Of a DNA stretch of 64,000 nucleotides, positions 9,405-17,824 are shown one piece after another. Source of the stretch: Actinoplanes sp. M2I2 (GTDB lineage Bacteria; Actinomycetota; Actinomycetes; Mycobacteriales; Micromonosporaceae); the NCBI RefSeq assembly GCF_023544445.1, contig NZ_JALPVJ010000002.1, positions 682,001 through 746,000 of the forward strand, in the 5' to 3' direction. A program made the position numbers and the translations under genes. Within the stretch, counting starts at the first letter, position 1, and every line of letters starts with the position of its first letter. Below the pieces are notes generated by a model. It worked only from the letters and a program-made list of their open reading frames with translations, was not told the DNA's origin and did not search any database.

Positions 9405-9665
9405 TCAGGGGGTGAACAACCTCCAATGCCCCTGGGAGATGACGTCGACCTCTCCGCCGGTCACCTTGAGGGCTGTCTCGGCGTCGGTGGCGTACGCCTT
9501 CAACGGCATCGTGGCGGCCCACTGCTCGGCGGCGGCCATGGAGTTGTCGGGCATGCCCGGGTAGTCGACGTGCGGGAAGATCGCGAAATCGACGAAGCCC
9601 AGCATGGTGTCCCCACCGCCGGGCGGACTCCAGCGGACGAAGCCCGGCCCGTCGCCGCTGTGCAG
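9405..9665 (-). pseudogene. Peptidase E-like (S51) C-terminal remnant
   Basis: An 86-codon stretch reads like the end of a peptidase E/type 1 glutamine-amidotransferase-like protein: LGFVDFAIFPHVDYPGMPDN, AAAEQWAATMPLKAYATD, a KVTGGEVDVISQG turn and a terminal GHWRLFTP. The normal protein is a little over 200 residues with its Ser nucleophile near the middle; that part is absent. Upstream of the fragment the sequence is at once the 3' end of the VOC gene, so the first half has been replaced or deleted. An internal ATG at about 9605 could start a 66-residue product, but without the active site it could not be a peptidase. Confidence 0.6.
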
Positions 9666-9670
9666 GGAGG

Positions 9671-10039
9671 CTACTGCTCGTCTCCGACACTTTCCGGTTC
9701 GAGCGGAGCGCCGCCGAAGCCGATCTCGTTGCCGTCCGGGTCGTGGAAGATGGCCTTGCGGACGCCGTTGGAGTACGTCTCGCGTTCGGCCGGTTCCAGG
9801 CCCCGCCCGGCGATCTCGGCGATACGCGTGTCGAAGTCGCTGACGAAGACGGTCTGCAACGCATGGCCCGCGTGCTCCGGCTTCTCTTCGATGTAGAGGT
9901 ACCGGTGCTCGGCCAGCTCCCACACCGCCTCGACGTCGTTGGGCCGGAACGACGGCGGACCGCCGAGGAGCACCTCGTACCAGGCGGCCGCGGTGGCGTA
10001 GTCCCGGACCGGCACCCCCGCGAACAAATCAACGGTCAT
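9671..10039 (-). CDS. VOC family (glyoxalase/bleomycin-resistance fold) protein
   Basis: A 122-residue protein with the paired beta-alpha-beta-beta-beta modules of the vicinal oxygen chelate superfamily. The first module is VDLFAGVPVRDYATAAAWYEVLLG and the second ends in the usual KAIFHDPDGNEIGFG. Possible metal ligands are few and not obvious, so it may be a binding protein rather than a metalloenzyme. The ATG at 10039 gives the standard N-terminus; a GTG three codons upstream is possible. Substrate unknown. It sits between a gene remnant and a lipoprotein gene and shares no operon logic with either. Confidence 0.8.
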   Translation of the reverse strand: MTVDLFAGVPVRDYATAAAWYEVLLGGPPSFRPNDVEAVWELAEHRYLYIEEKPEHAGHALQTVFVSDFDTRIAEIAGRGLEPAERETYSNGVRKAIFHDPDGNEIGFGGAPLEPESVGDEQ

Positions 10040-10104
10040 GCCGGCCACCGTAGACGTCCGCGCCCACGTCCGCTATCAGCCGCCCGAAGTCATAGCTGAT
10101 ACGG

Positions 10105-10482
10105 CTACTGCGGGCAGACCGTGCTCCTCGTCGCCTCGACGATTTTCGCGGCGGCCGCAGCCTCCACCTTGAACTGCGTGGCCGCGTAGTTCACCAGCTG
10201 GGCATCGGTCTCGCCCTGTCGAATGGCGTGGCATATCTCCAAGGCGTGGTGCGCGACGTTCTCGTCCGTCGGGAGGCGTTCATCGATCTTCGCGAGCGCC
10301 TCCTGGTATGCCTGCAACGTATCCTCGGAGATGTGCCACCCTGGTTCCAGGAAGGCGGATGACGGATGTGACTCGGCCGGCGCCGCGCTCGTCGGCGCTG
10401 CCGCAGGTTCCGGTTCCACGCCGGCACACCCCGCGAGCGAACCAGCTGTCAGCACCGCAACCACCCATACCCGTACCCGCAC
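10105..10482 (-). CDS. Lipoprotein, DUF732-like
   Basis: A 125-residue lipoprotein precursor. The signal peptide RVWVVAVLTAGSLAGC ends in a clear lipobox, with the lipidated Cys near residue 19. A short Pro/Ala/Glu linker follows, then a helical domain of about 75 residues containing two Cys (ICHAI and the terminal STVCPQ) that likely form a disulfide, as in the small DUF732 family of actinobacteria. The start is a GTG with GGGGAGG upstream. Function unknown; it would be anchored to the outer face of the membrane. Confidence 0.7.
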   Translation of the reverse strand: MRVRVWVVAVLTAGSLAGCAGVEPEPAAAPTSAAPAESHPSSAFLEPGWHISEDTLQAYQEALAKIDERLPTDENVAHHALEICHAIRQGETDAQLVNYAATQFKVEAAAAAKIVEATRSTVCPQ

Positions 10483-10742
10483 CTACGCCTCCCCAGCCGA
10501 CGTGACGTACGCACGGTATCGACCAGGCGCACCCGACGTCCGCCCTGCTCCACCTGTTCCGCCGCCCTGCCGTGCGCTCGGAACGGCGCCTATGTGTTTC
10601 GTTGGCGCCTCGGGCAGGTTGAACAAGGTCGGTCCGGGGAAGGGGAATGCGGCCTCGGTTTCGGCACGATCAACGGTGGCACCTCAGGAGTCCAGGGCGG
10701 CTCGGGAACATACGCGTCCACCGGCGAAGGGAGATCGGTTCA

Positions 10743-10982
10743 GTGGAACGCTTCATGTACGGGTGCCTCGTCCTCGCAGGTGTTCTCCCGATCATCTTCA
10801 ATCGCCGCTTCGTAGCCTCGAGCATCCAGTCAAGTCGTTCCATCTTCGGCCGCGAAGTGCGACCAGGGACGCGTGAGCCTCGGTTCACGGCGGCCTATGC
10901 GCGTGTCATAGCAATCCTGGTCGGCACGGCGATGATTGTTCTTGGCATTTTAGGAATCACGGATATCTATGCGCCTGAATAA
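10743..10982 (+). CDS. Small two-helix membrane protein (copy A)
   Basis: A protein of 79 residues from GTG 10743, with GAAGGGAG upstream; an ATG four codons on is an alternative. It has a first hydrophobic helix (LVLAGVLPII), the sequence NRRFVASS directly after it, a basic loop of about 30 residues, and a second helix (VIAILVGTAMIVLGILGI), ending in an acidic tail. The same plan, including NRRFV after helix 1, occurs in the gene at 50775-50978, so the two look like members of one unnamed family. Both lie beside decayed genes. Not recognised otherwise. Confidence 0.6.
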   Translation: MERFMYGCLVLAGVLPIIFNRRFVASSIQSSRSIFGREVRPGTREPRFTAAYARVIAILVGTAMIVLGILGITDIYAPE

Positions 10983-11047
10983 TCTGCGTTCGAACATGAG
11001 GGGAAGTCGGCTGGCCTCGCGTACCGGTCGCATGCTGTGCTGCAGTG

Positions 11048-11312
11048 GTGAACGGCCACGAGATCAGCGATGGCGTCGTCGCTCTTCGACGATGGAGCAC
11101 CGACGACGCGACGTGGTATGCCGCAACGGTTACCGGAGATCCGCTGATCCTGCAGTTCACCGCTGAGCTGCCGACGGCTCCCGTACGGTGGCAGAGCGCG
11201 CCGGCTACCTCAGGGATCCCGAGCGGGACAGCCTCCGCGAGGTGAAAAACGAGTCCTGGTCGACAGTCTCCTACGTTCGTCGCTGGTCCGCCCCAGCCGG
11301 GACACGAGAATG
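11048..11312 (+). pseudogene. GNAT acetyltransferase remnant
   Basis: From GTG 11048 (or 11045) the frame reads VALRRWSTDDATWYAATVTG then FTAELPT, the usual opening of a GNAT N-acetyltransferase (LR-x-W-s-x-D-DA and DP-x-i-x-x-ft). It runs out of similarity within about 45 codons and stops at 11243-11245. From about 11188 a different frame reads AERAGYLRDPE and then ESWSTVSYVRRW, which resembles the last strand and helix of the same fold, ending in a TGA at 11310-11312. The middle with the acetyl-CoA loop is missing. This is best explained by an internal deletion with a frame change. Confidence 0.45.
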
Positions 11313-11444
11313 ACTGCGCGCACGGCACCGGGTCACCCGGGGACGGGTGAGCCGCAGCGGCTTCCGTTGCGTCTCCGACGGACTCGCCGCCACCATTGTC
11401 ACGGGCGTGCCGAGGTCTGCAGGCGAGGCGCAGCCCTGCGGAAT

Positions 11445-12068
11445 TCAGGGTTGCTCGTCCTCCGGGCTCGAGGTGGTGCCCCGACGATGGGAGTGCCACC
11501 GGCTGGACAGCACCGCGACCAGGGGCCAGCACGCCTGGGCGCCGGCGGCCACGCGTTCCGCCAGTCCCACCCGACCACCGGTGCTCAGAGTGACACCGAA
11601 CCAGGCGACCAAGCCGAGCAGGATCAGCGCTGCGGCGACGGACACGACCGGGCGCAGCGCCGCCGGGCCGCGACCGGCCCGGTGCCAGGCGAGCGCCGGC
11701 CACACCGCGAGAGCCACGAACGCCACCCCGGCGGCGACCGCGTGGGCCGGCGCGGGCCCCGCGGCCGGCAGAGGAAACGCCGCCACCAGCATCGTCGCCA
11801 CGCCACCGAGGCCGAGCACGGCCCGACCGGCCGGAGCTGCCTGGGCCAGACCCAGCGCGGTGACGCCGTGGCAGACGCCGACGCCCAGCAGCGCCACGGT
11901 CATCAGCCAACGATCAGTGGCATCCTGCGCCGCCAGGGAGCTGATCGTGGCCACCGTGCTGTCGTAACCTCCCGGCTGCCGCTGAGCGGCCAGAGTCCAT
12001 CCGCCGATCAGCACAGCAGGGGCTGCCCCGGAGGACAGCAACGTCCACCAAGGCGGAGACGATCGCAT
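11445..12068 (-). CDS. DUF998-like membrane protein
   Basis: A 207-residue integral membrane protein with about six hydrophobic helices (SSGAAPAVLIGGWTLAA, WLMTVALLGVGVCHGVTALG, AVAAGVAFVALAVWPALAWH, VVSVAAALILLGLVAWFGV and others). The early motif GYDSTVATISSLAA and the spacing of helices match the DUF998 group. It ends in a charged tail. ATG 12068 is preferred to a GTG two codons upstream; there is no Shine-Dalgarno sequence, so a leaderless transcript is possible. It stands divergent from the methyltransferase gene with 100 bases between them. Function unknown. Confidence 0.7.
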   Translation of the reverse strand: MRSSPPWWTLLSSGAAPAVLIGGWTLAAQRQPGGYDSTVATISSLAAQDATDRWLMTVALLGVGVCHGVTALGLAQAAPAGRAVLGLGGVATMLVAAFPLPAAGPAPAHAVAAGVAFVALAVWPALAWHRAGRGPAALRPVVSVAAALILLGLVAWFGVTLSTGGRVGLAERVAAGAQACWPLVAVLSSRWHSHRRGTTSSPEDEQP

Positions 12069-12168
12069 GATCACATTGTGCCGGAACCCGCGAACTCGGG
12101 CGGCGAGTCCATCCGGTGTGCCGTCAATTCGGCTGCAAGCTGACCGGCTGTCCTATTAGGGTCTCGGG

Positions 12169-12957
12169 ATGGATTGGGTCGAGGGGTTCTACTCGCGGAC
12201 CGGCGCGTGGTGGGGCCGGGCCGAAGCGCGCATCGGCGAACGCGATCATCGGCGGCTGGCCCTTCTCCATGAGCACGCCGGCGTCGGACCCCGGCGGGTG
12301 CTCGAGCTGGGGTCCGGCTACGGAACCACGGCCGCGGTGGCGGCGCGGGCCGGTCACTCGGTGACCGCGGTCGAGATCAGCGATCGGGTCGACTACGCCG
12401 CCGCATTCGTCAAGGACGTCGGCTCCGGGGATTTGACCGTGGTGAAGGACGACTTCTATGCGGTCCGCCTGGAGGGACAGTTCGACGTCGTCTGCTACTG
12501 GAACGGCTTCGGCGTCGGCTCGGACGCGGACCAGCGCAGGTTGCTCGGCCGGGTCGTCACGGACTGGCTTCGACCCGGTGGGGTCGCCTTGATCGACGTC
12601 TTCAACCCCTTCGTCTGGGCCCGGTGGGACGGCGATACCGAACACAAGGTGGCGGATCCCGAGCACGGGTACGAGCACGAGCTGTTCGAGCAGACCGTCT
12701 TCGACCCGGTGACCTGTACGGCCATCGACACGTGGTGGGAGGCCGGTAGGCCGGACGACAAGATCAGCCAGAGTCTCCGGTGCTACACGCCCGCGGACCT
12801 TGAGCTCCTGATCGCCGGTACCGGTCTGCACCTCACGGCGATCAGTGTCGGAGAACAGACCATCTCCCTGGCACGACAGCCGGGATGGCACCCCCTGCTG
12901 CGCGAGCACCACGAGTATCTGGCCGTTCTCCGGCACAGTTCTCCTCAGCCCAGGTGA
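12169..12957 (+). CDS. Class I SAM-dependent methyltransferase
   Basis: A 262-residue cytoplasmic enzyme. Motif I is LELGSGYG at residues 45-52, followed by VTAVEIS (acidic residue that holds the ribose of S-adenosylmethionine), DFYAVRL, and the post-motif FDVVCYWNGFGVG and LRPGGVALIDVFNP. The C-terminal half is a beta-rich cap typical of small-molecule methyltransferases. The substrate cannot be read from the sequence. The gene ends 12 bases before the stop of the convergent quinone reductase gene. Confidence 0.85.
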   Translation: MDWVEGFYSRTGAWWGRAEARIGERDHRRLALLHEHAGVGPRRVLELGSGYGTTAAVAARAGHSVTAVEISDRVDYAAAFVKDVGSGDLTVVKDDFYAVRLEGQFDVVCYWNGFGVGSDADQRRLLGRVVTDWLRPGGVALIDVFNPFVWARWDGDTEHKVADPEHGYEHELFEQTVFDPVTCTAIDTWWEAGRPDDKISQSLRCYTPADLELLIAGTGLHLTAISVGEQTISLARQPGWHPLLREHHEYLAVLRHSSPQPR

Positions 12958-12969
12958 CAACACGAGGCT

Positions 12970-13563
12970 TCAGATCGACCGGGCAATCGCGGCGACCTCG
13001 CTCAGGTGCCGCGCCTTCGTAGCGGCCCACCGTTCGGCCGCGTCGCCGTCGCCAGTCACACGGGAGCCGAACACCACGAAGTCGCTGGAGCCCGCCCGGT
13101 CGCCGATGCGATCGGTGAGCATCGTGGTCCTCATCGCCGCATGGACGCCCGAGGCCTCGAGCTCCTCGACGCTGTATCCGGCCGTACACAGCACCAGTGC
13201 CTTCCGGGCGCGACGCACCGTGGGCTTGTAGGCGAACCCGACCGTCCATACCCGGTCGAACCAGCCCTTGAGGACGGCGGGGCAATCCGCCCACCAGACC
13301 GGATAGATGAAGGCCCAGACCTCGGCGGCGTCGAGCCGGTCATGCTCGGCGGCCACGTCGGCGGGGACGGGTGTATCGGCTGCGTAGCTGGACTCGCGTT
13401 CGTACTCCTCCAGCGTGAGGACACTGCGAAATCCCATCGCGTACAGGTCCGAGACCGTGGCCGTATGGCCGGAGGCGCCGAGCGCGTCCAGGAACGTGCC
13501 CAGCACCTTGTGCGTGAAGCTGCGCCCGCCCGGGTGCGCGTAGACGACATGAACCCGAGTCAT
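12970..13563 (-). CDS. NAD(P)H dehydrogenase (quinone), flavodoxin fold
   Basis: A 197-residue protein of the NQO1/KefF group. The opening MTRVHVVYAHPGGRSFTHKV is the FMN/FAD-binding strand and loop, EVWAFIYPVWWADCPAVLKG the isoalloxazine-binding segment, and FDRVWTVGFAY the following conserved helix. It should reduce quinones or similar acceptors with NAD(P)H in the cytosol. ATG 13563 has AAGGATG eight bases upstream; the longer open frame beyond is not supported. No partner gene is next to it. Confidence 0.85.
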   Translation of the reverse strand: MTRVHVVYAHPGGRSFTHKVLGTFLDALGASGHTATVSDLYAMGFRSVLTLEEYERESSYAADTPVPADVAAEHDRLDAAEVWAFIYPVWWADCPAVLKGWFDRVWTVGFAYKPTVRRARKALVLCTAGYSVEELEASGVHAAMRTTMLTDRIGDRAGSSDFVVFGSRVTGDGDAAERWAATKARHLSEVAAIARSI

Positions 13564-13682
13564 GATCCCATCCTTGCGTACGGCGATGCGGGTCGCGACG
13601 CTGCAGAGGCCGAGCGCGGCGCGGGTGGGTGTGGTCGGGACCCAGCAAGGAGACGCGGCCAGCAGCGCCGCGACGTCTGTGG

Positions 13683-14072
13683 TCAGCCGGGCCGGTCGGG
13701 GTCCGGGCGGAGCCGGAGTCCCTCGCCGGCCACCGCGTCGACCGCGCCGGACCACCACCACGCCGTGCCGTTGACATAGAGGCAGGGCGATTCCGCGGTG
13801 ATGTCGTCGCGCAGCCGGGTGAGCTCGGCGCCGGGCAGCAGCAGGCGGACCGCCCGGCCGTCGGACATCGGCAGGTCCCAGCCGAACCGGCCGTCCCGGT
13901 CGGCCCGCGGGTCGCGGACCGGGTCGCCGGCGAGGTGGGCGACGCGGTGCCGGATCGGGGTCTCGTCCAGTTCCGCCGCGCGCCGCCGGACCGCCGTGAG
14001 GAAGGCGTCCAGGTTGGCCTCGGCCAGGTCGGGCCGCGCGTCCTCGATCGGGGCCGTTCCCGGGTTGATCAT
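13683..14072 (-). CDS. Conserved-looking hypothetical protein
   Basis: A 129-residue soluble protein that I do not recognise. It is strongly charged, starting with INPGTAPIEDARPDLAEANL and then a helix with RRRAAELDETPIRHRVAHLAGDP. The C-terminal half reads as a small beta domain (GRFGWDLPMSDGRAVRLLLPG, LYVNGTAWWWSGAVDAV). No signal peptide or membrane segment is visible. Codon use follows the neighbours, which favours a real gene. It lies between the quinone reductase and HAD genes on the same strand, 119 and 51 bases away. Confidence 0.6.
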   Translation of the reverse strand: MINPGTAPIEDARPDLAEANLDAFLTAVRRRAAELDETPIRHRVAHLAGDPVRDPRADRDGRFGWDLPMSDGRAVRLLLPGAELTRLRDDITAESPCLYVNGTAWWWSGAVDAVAGEGLRLRPDPDRPG

Positions 14073-14123
14073 GGGAGGACGCTACGGCGGTGGGCCGCCG
14101 GGGGAATGGTGGTCGGTCGGCGG

Positions 14124-14789
14124 TCACCCGTGCGGGTCGAGGCGGTTCACCGCGGCGACCACGTCGGGGAAGACGTCGATGCACGCGTCGACGTGACGTG
14201 GGTCGAAGTCGTCCAGGCTGCGCACCCCGCTCTGCAGGCAGGCGATGAAGCTCAGCCCCGCACCTCCGGCGGCCACCGCGTCACCCGGCGAGTCGCCCAC
14301 GTAGACGCAGTCGCCGGGCGCGAAGCCGGTCTCGGCCAGCAGCTCGTCGAACGCGCGCGGGTCCGGTTTGCGGAACCGGGTGTTGCCCTGGTGATAGGCG
14401 CCGCTGACCCGGCCGGCGAGCACGTGGTCGGCGGCCAGCATGTGCCGGACCTCCGCCTCGGCCCGGGAGGTCAGCAGCAGGACGGTCCGGCCGGCCAGGA
14501 CCAGCTCGTCGAGCGCCCGCAGGTTCTCCTCCGGGATCACGTCCAGCCGGCCGGCGGCCAGATACTCCTGGTGGGCCACCGGGAACAGCTCGGCGAACCG
14601 GTCCAGGTCCACCCCGGGCGACCGCCGCGGCATGGCCTCGAGCAACGTGTCACCCCAGGTGGCCAGGTGCACCGCGCGCGACATCGGCGGGCGGCCCAGC
14701 CGGGCCAGCACCTCGTTCTCCAAGTCGTACGAGGCCGCCTCGGTCAGGCAGAGGGTGTCGTCGACATCGATGATCACGGCCCGGAGCAC
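14124..14789 (-). CDS. HAD family hydrolase
   Basis: A 221-residue phosphatase-like enzyme. Motif I is IIDVDDTLCL with the nucleophile Asp8 and acid/base Asp10; motif II is LLLTSRAE; motif III is the Lys in FRKPDPRAF; motif IV is VYVGDSPGDAVAAGGAG. The cap sits between motifs I and II, as in the phosphoglycolate phosphatase/beta-phosphoglucomutase group. Start is a GTG at 14789. The substrate is not evident; the C-terminus SGVRSLDDFDPRHVDACID may help specificity. Confidence 0.85.
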   Translation of the reverse strand: MLRAVIIDVDDTLCLTEAASYDLENEVLARLGRPPMSRAVHLATWGDTLLEAMPRRSPGVDLDRFAELFPVAHQEYLAAGRLDVIPEENLRALDELVLAGRTVLLLTSRAEAEVRHMLAADHVLAGRVSGAYHQGNTRFRKPDPRAFDELLAETGFAPGDCVYVGDSPGDAVAAGGAGLSFIACLQSGVRSLDDFDPRHVDACIDVFPDVVAAVNRLDPHG

Positions 14790-14878
14790 CGGCGAAGCCT
14801 AACCGCGGACGGGACCGACCACCACGCCTTTCCCCGGCGTTCACGTCGCTGCATCCCGGCTTCGCTACGGTCCCGCTC

Positions 14879-15469
14879 GTGGACGGATATTGCGAGCGGC
14901 TCGGCCCCGGCCTGCTCGGCGAGCCCCTGAACGCCCTCAGCAACGCGGCCTTCCTGCTCGCCGCGGTCTATCTGATCGTCCGGCGCCCGCGCTCGCTCCT
15001 GCCGTTCCTGTTGGGCCTGGTGGGCCTGTGCAGCCTCGCCTTCCACACCTTCGCGACGCCGGTGACCGCCGCGCTGGACACCCTGTCGATCCTGGTCTTC
15101 GTGCTGACCGCGACGGTGCTGCTGACCCGCTTCGGGCTCGGCGTGCGAGCCACCCGGGCCTGGCTGGCCGTCCCGGCCTTCGTGGCCTTCGCCGTGGTCG
15201 TCACCGTGCTGCTGCGGGGCGCGCTGGGTGGCTATCTGCCCGCGCTGCTGACTCTGGCCGGCTTCGCGGTCGTCCTGCGCGATCGCCGGCTGGCCGCCGC
15301 CGCCGTGATCTTCGCCGTGTCGCTCACGCTGCGGACCGTCGACGGGCCGTTCTGCGCCACCGTCCCGGTCGGCACCCACTGGTTGTGGCACTGCCTCAAC
15401 GCCGTGGTGCTGACGCTCGTCGCGCTCACGGTGGACAGCTACGCCCGCACGCGGTCCGGCGGCTCCTAG
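14879..15469 (+). CDS. Ceramidase-domain (CREST) membrane protein
   Basis: A 196-residue protein with about seven membrane helices. The residues that mark the alkaline ceramidase/CREST superfamily are present: DGYCERLGPGLLGEPLNALSN at the N-terminus, SLAFHTFAT with the first His, an Asp in helix 3 (ALDTLSILVF), and HWLWHCLNA with two His near the end. These form a zinc site in characterised family members, which act as amide hydrolases on lipids or as membrane receptors. The GTG start at 14879 is the first that keeps the conserved N-terminus. Its stop overlaps that of the convergent regulator gene by four bases. Confidence 0.8.
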   Translation: MDGYCERLGPGLLGEPLNALSNAAFLLAAVYLIVRRPRSLLPFLLGLVGLCSLAFHTFATPVTAALDTLSILVFVLTATVLLTRFGLGVRATRAWLAVPAFVAFAVVVTVLLRGALGGYLPALLTLAGFAVVLRDRRLAAAAVIFAVSLTLRTVDGPFCATVPVGTHWLWHCLNAVVLTLVALTVDSYARTRSGGS

Positions 15470-16326
15470 CGCCTGGTGGCCCGGGTCGCGTGCAGGGCTG
15501 CCAGCAGTTGCAGCCGGTCCGCGTCGGCGGTGCCGGGCTCGGCCGTGTAGACCACCATGACCGGGCCGGGGCTGCCGGGCAGCGGGTACGTGTCCCAGGA
15601 CAGGTCGATGCCGCCGACCTCGGGGGCCTGGAAGGTCTTGGTGCCGCTGACCGAGGCGCGGACGTCGTGCCGGGCCCACAACTGCCGGAACTCGGCGCTG
15701 CGGATGCTCAACTCGCCGACGACGGCGGTGGCCCGGGGGTGGGCCGGGTCGGCCGCGACGGCGGTCCGCATCATGCCGATGTAGTCGAGGGCCTGCCGTT
15801 CCCAGTCCGGGCAGGTTCGCTCGGCGGTGCGGGCGTCGTCGAACATCAGCAGGAGCATGTTGAGCCGGTCCGGCGGGATGCCGGTCGGGTCGCCCAGCAG
15901 CGCCTCGGCCATCGGGTTGGCGGCCAGCAGGTCGAGGTGGCGGCCGAGCACGATCGCCGGGGTGTCCAGTGCCCGCAGCAGCCGCCGGGTGTTCTCCGGC
16001 ACCGTATCGGGGGATCGGTCCGTGCGTCCGGGCATCGGGCGGCGAGCCGCGTGGGCCAGCGTGAACAGGTGCCGGCGCTCGTCGTCGTCGAGGATCAGCG
16101 CGCCGGCCAGCGCGTCGAGGACGTCGTCGGACGGGCGCACCTCGCGGCCCTGCTCCATCCGCTGGTAGTAATCCGTGCTCAGTCCGGCCAGCAAGGCCAG
16201 TTCCTCGCGCCGCAGCCCGGCCACCTTGCGCCGGCCGCCCGGCTCGAGGCCCACGTCGCGCGGGTGCAGCCGGCCGCGCCGGGCCCGCAGGAAGTCGCCG
16301 AGCTCCCGGGCGTACGGATGGGTCAT
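15466..16326 (-). CDS. HTH transcriptional regulator with MmyB-like ligand domain
   Basis: A 286-residue regulator. Residues about 8-75 form a Cro/C1-type helix-turn-helix (LRREELALLAGLSTDYYQRMEQG), and residues about 105-275 match the MmyB/PAS-like ligand-binding domain (NTRRLLRALDTPAIVLGRHLDLLAANPMA, then WERQALDYIGMMR and ELSIRSAEFRQLWARHDV). Regulators of this type usually control the gene beside them, often a short-chain dehydrogenase, and such a gene starts divergently 130 bases away. The likely arrangement is repression relieved by a small lipid-like ligand (inference from the family). Confidence 0.88.
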   Translation of the reverse strand: MTHPYARELGDFLRARRGRLHPRDVGLEPGGRRKVAGLRREELALLAGLSTDYYQRMEQGREVRPSDDVLDALAGALILDDDERRHLFTLAHAARRPMPGRTDRSPDTVPENTRRLLRALDTPAIVLGRHLDLLAANPMAEALLGDPTGIPPDRLNMLLLMFDDARTAERTCPDWERQALDYIGMMRTAVAADPAHPRATAVVGELSIRSAEFRQLWARHDVRASVSGTKTFQAPEVGGIDLSWDTYPLPGSPGPVMVVYTAEPGTADADRLQLLAALHATRATRR

Positions 16327-16456
16327 GCCGCAAGTGTGCCGCCTGGCCGCACCGGCCGGGTAGGTCTCGCAGACCTAGGGAAGCGGGAACGATCGAACCG
16401 TGCCGTTTCGCTCCTAACGTCGGCTCCGTTGACACCGACCGACCCAGGAGCAGCAG

Positions 16457-17362
16457 ATGACCGGATGGACCGCCGACCTCATTCCCGCCCAGCACGGCCG
16501 GGTCGCCGTCGTGACCGGCGCCAACTCGGGACTGGGCCGGGTCACCGCGACCGAGCTGGCCCGGCACGGCGCCCATGTCGTGCTGGCCGTCCGCAACGTG
16601 GCCGCCGGCCGGGAGGCCGCCCGGGGGATGGGCGACGACGTCGAGGTGCGCGAGCTCGACCTGGCCTCGCTCCAGTCCGTACGCGCCTTCGCCGCGCGCC
16701 TGGCGGCCGACCACCCGGTCGTCGACCTGCTGGTCAACAACGCCGGCCTGGTGCTGCTGGGCCCGCGCCACACCTCGGCCGACGGGTTCGAGCTGCACCT
16801 GGGCACGAACCTGCTCGGCCACTTCGCGCTGACCGGGCTGCTGCTCGACCGGCTGGGCGCGGCCAGGAACCCGCGCGTGGTCAACCTCAGCTCGATCACG
16901 CACAAGAGCGCGCACCTCGACTTCGACGACCTCATGTACGAGCGGAACTACCGGGCGTCCACCGCCTACAGCCGCTCCAAGCTCGCCACCACGATCTTCG
17001 GTCTCGAGCTGGACCGCCGCCTGCGCGCCGCCGGCTCACCGATCGTCAGCGCGCTGGCCCACCCCGGGCTCACTCGCACCAATCTGACGCCGCGGGCCTG
17101 GGAGCACCGCGGCCGGCTCGGCCGGCTGATCTCGTCGGTCGGCCTGCTGGCCACCCAGCCGGTCGAGCAGGGCGCTCTGCCGCAGCTGCGAGCCGCGACC
17201 GACCCGGCTGTGCGCGGGGGGCAGTTCTTCGGCCCGTCCGGGCTCGGGGAGACGCGGGGCCGGGTGGTCGAAGCCCGGCTGAGCCGGGAGGCGGCCGACC
17301 CGGCGGTGGGCCGGCGGCTCTGGGCGGCGGCCGAGGAGCTGACCGGCGTCCGGTACCTCTGA
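16457..17362 (+). CDS. SDR family NAD(P)-dependent oxidoreductase
   Basis: A 301-residue classical-type short-chain dehydrogenase of the retinol-dehydrogenase-like group. The cofactor loop is TGANSGLG at residues 20-27, followed by NNAG, the catalytic Ser in NLSSITH, and YSRSK supplying Tyr and Lys. The start ATG has AGGAGCAGCAG just before it. The upstream spacer holds GCGGGAACGATC and CGTT, a possible ECF-type promoter, though this is weak. It is divergent from the MmyB-like regulator, its probable controller. Substrate unknown; likely a lipophilic alcohol or ketone. Confidence 0.87.
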   Translation: MTGWTADLIPAQHGRVAVVTGANSGLGRVTATELARHGAHVVLAVRNVAAGREAARGMGDDVEVRELDLASLQSVRAFAARLAADHPVVDLLVNNAGLVLLGPRHTSADGFELHLGTNLLGHFALTGLLLDRLGAARNPRVVNLSSITHKSAHLDFDDLMYERNYRASTAYSRSKLATTIFGLELDRRLRAAGSPIVSALAHPGLTRTNLTPRAWEHRGRLGRLISSVGLLATQPVEQGALPQLRAATDPAVRGGQFFGPSGLGETRGRVVEARLSREAADPAVGRRLWAAAEELTGVRYL

Positions 17363-17390
17363 CCGGGCCGCCCTCTGTCAGGATGCCGGG

Positions 17391-17801
17391 ATGACGGGAC
17401 GGAGCCGGCTCGCGTTCGTGGTCCGGAGCGGGGCGCTGGGCGGTGACGAGATCAGCCGGCGGCTCGGCCTGCGGCCCACCGACGTCTCCGAGCGCGGCGA
17501 GCCGGTGTCGCGCCGGCACCCGGACCGGCTGCGGGAATGGACGACCTGGTCGCTGACCAGTCCGGCGGCGCAGAGCGACGTGCCGGCCGACCACCTGCGG
17601 GCGCTCCTCCCGGTTGTCGAGGCGCGGATCCCGGCCCTGCGCCGGTTGGAGGCCGAGGGCGCGACGTTGTTCTGGTCGTACTTCGTCGTCGCCAAGCCGC
17701 TGGGCGCCACGTTCGGGTTCGAGCCGGATCTGCTTTCCCGCCTGGCCGAGGTGGGCGTGTCGCTCGACTTCGACGTGTACGACAGCGACGATGCCGGCTG
17801 A
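17391..17801 (+). CDS. DUF4279-like protein
   Basis: A 136-residue soluble protein. Its strand-helix pattern (RLAFVVRSGALGGDEISRRL, then GLRPTDVSERGEPVS, WTTWSL and a C-terminal VSLDFDVYDSDD) matches the small DUF4279 family, in which an edge strand near the end carries an acidic pair. Proteins of this family are often found with toxin-immunity or antirestriction genes, but no such gene is nearby here. It begins 28 bases after the SDR gene and may be cotranscribed with it. Confidence 0.65.
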   Translation: MTGRSRLAFVVRSGALGGDEISRRLGLRPTDVSERGEPVSRRHPDRLREWTTWSLTSPAAQSDVPADHLRALLPVVEARIPALRRLEAEGATLFWSYFVVAKPLGATFGFEPDLLSRLAEVGVSLDFDVYDSDDAG

Positions 17802-17824
17802 GGCGTGCCGGCGCGCGGCGGGAC

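Noticed and set aside
13564-14184. Longer quinone reductase frame running to 14184
   Set aside because: ATG 13563 has a ribosome site and begins the flavodoxin strand; the extension is a shadow of the next gene.
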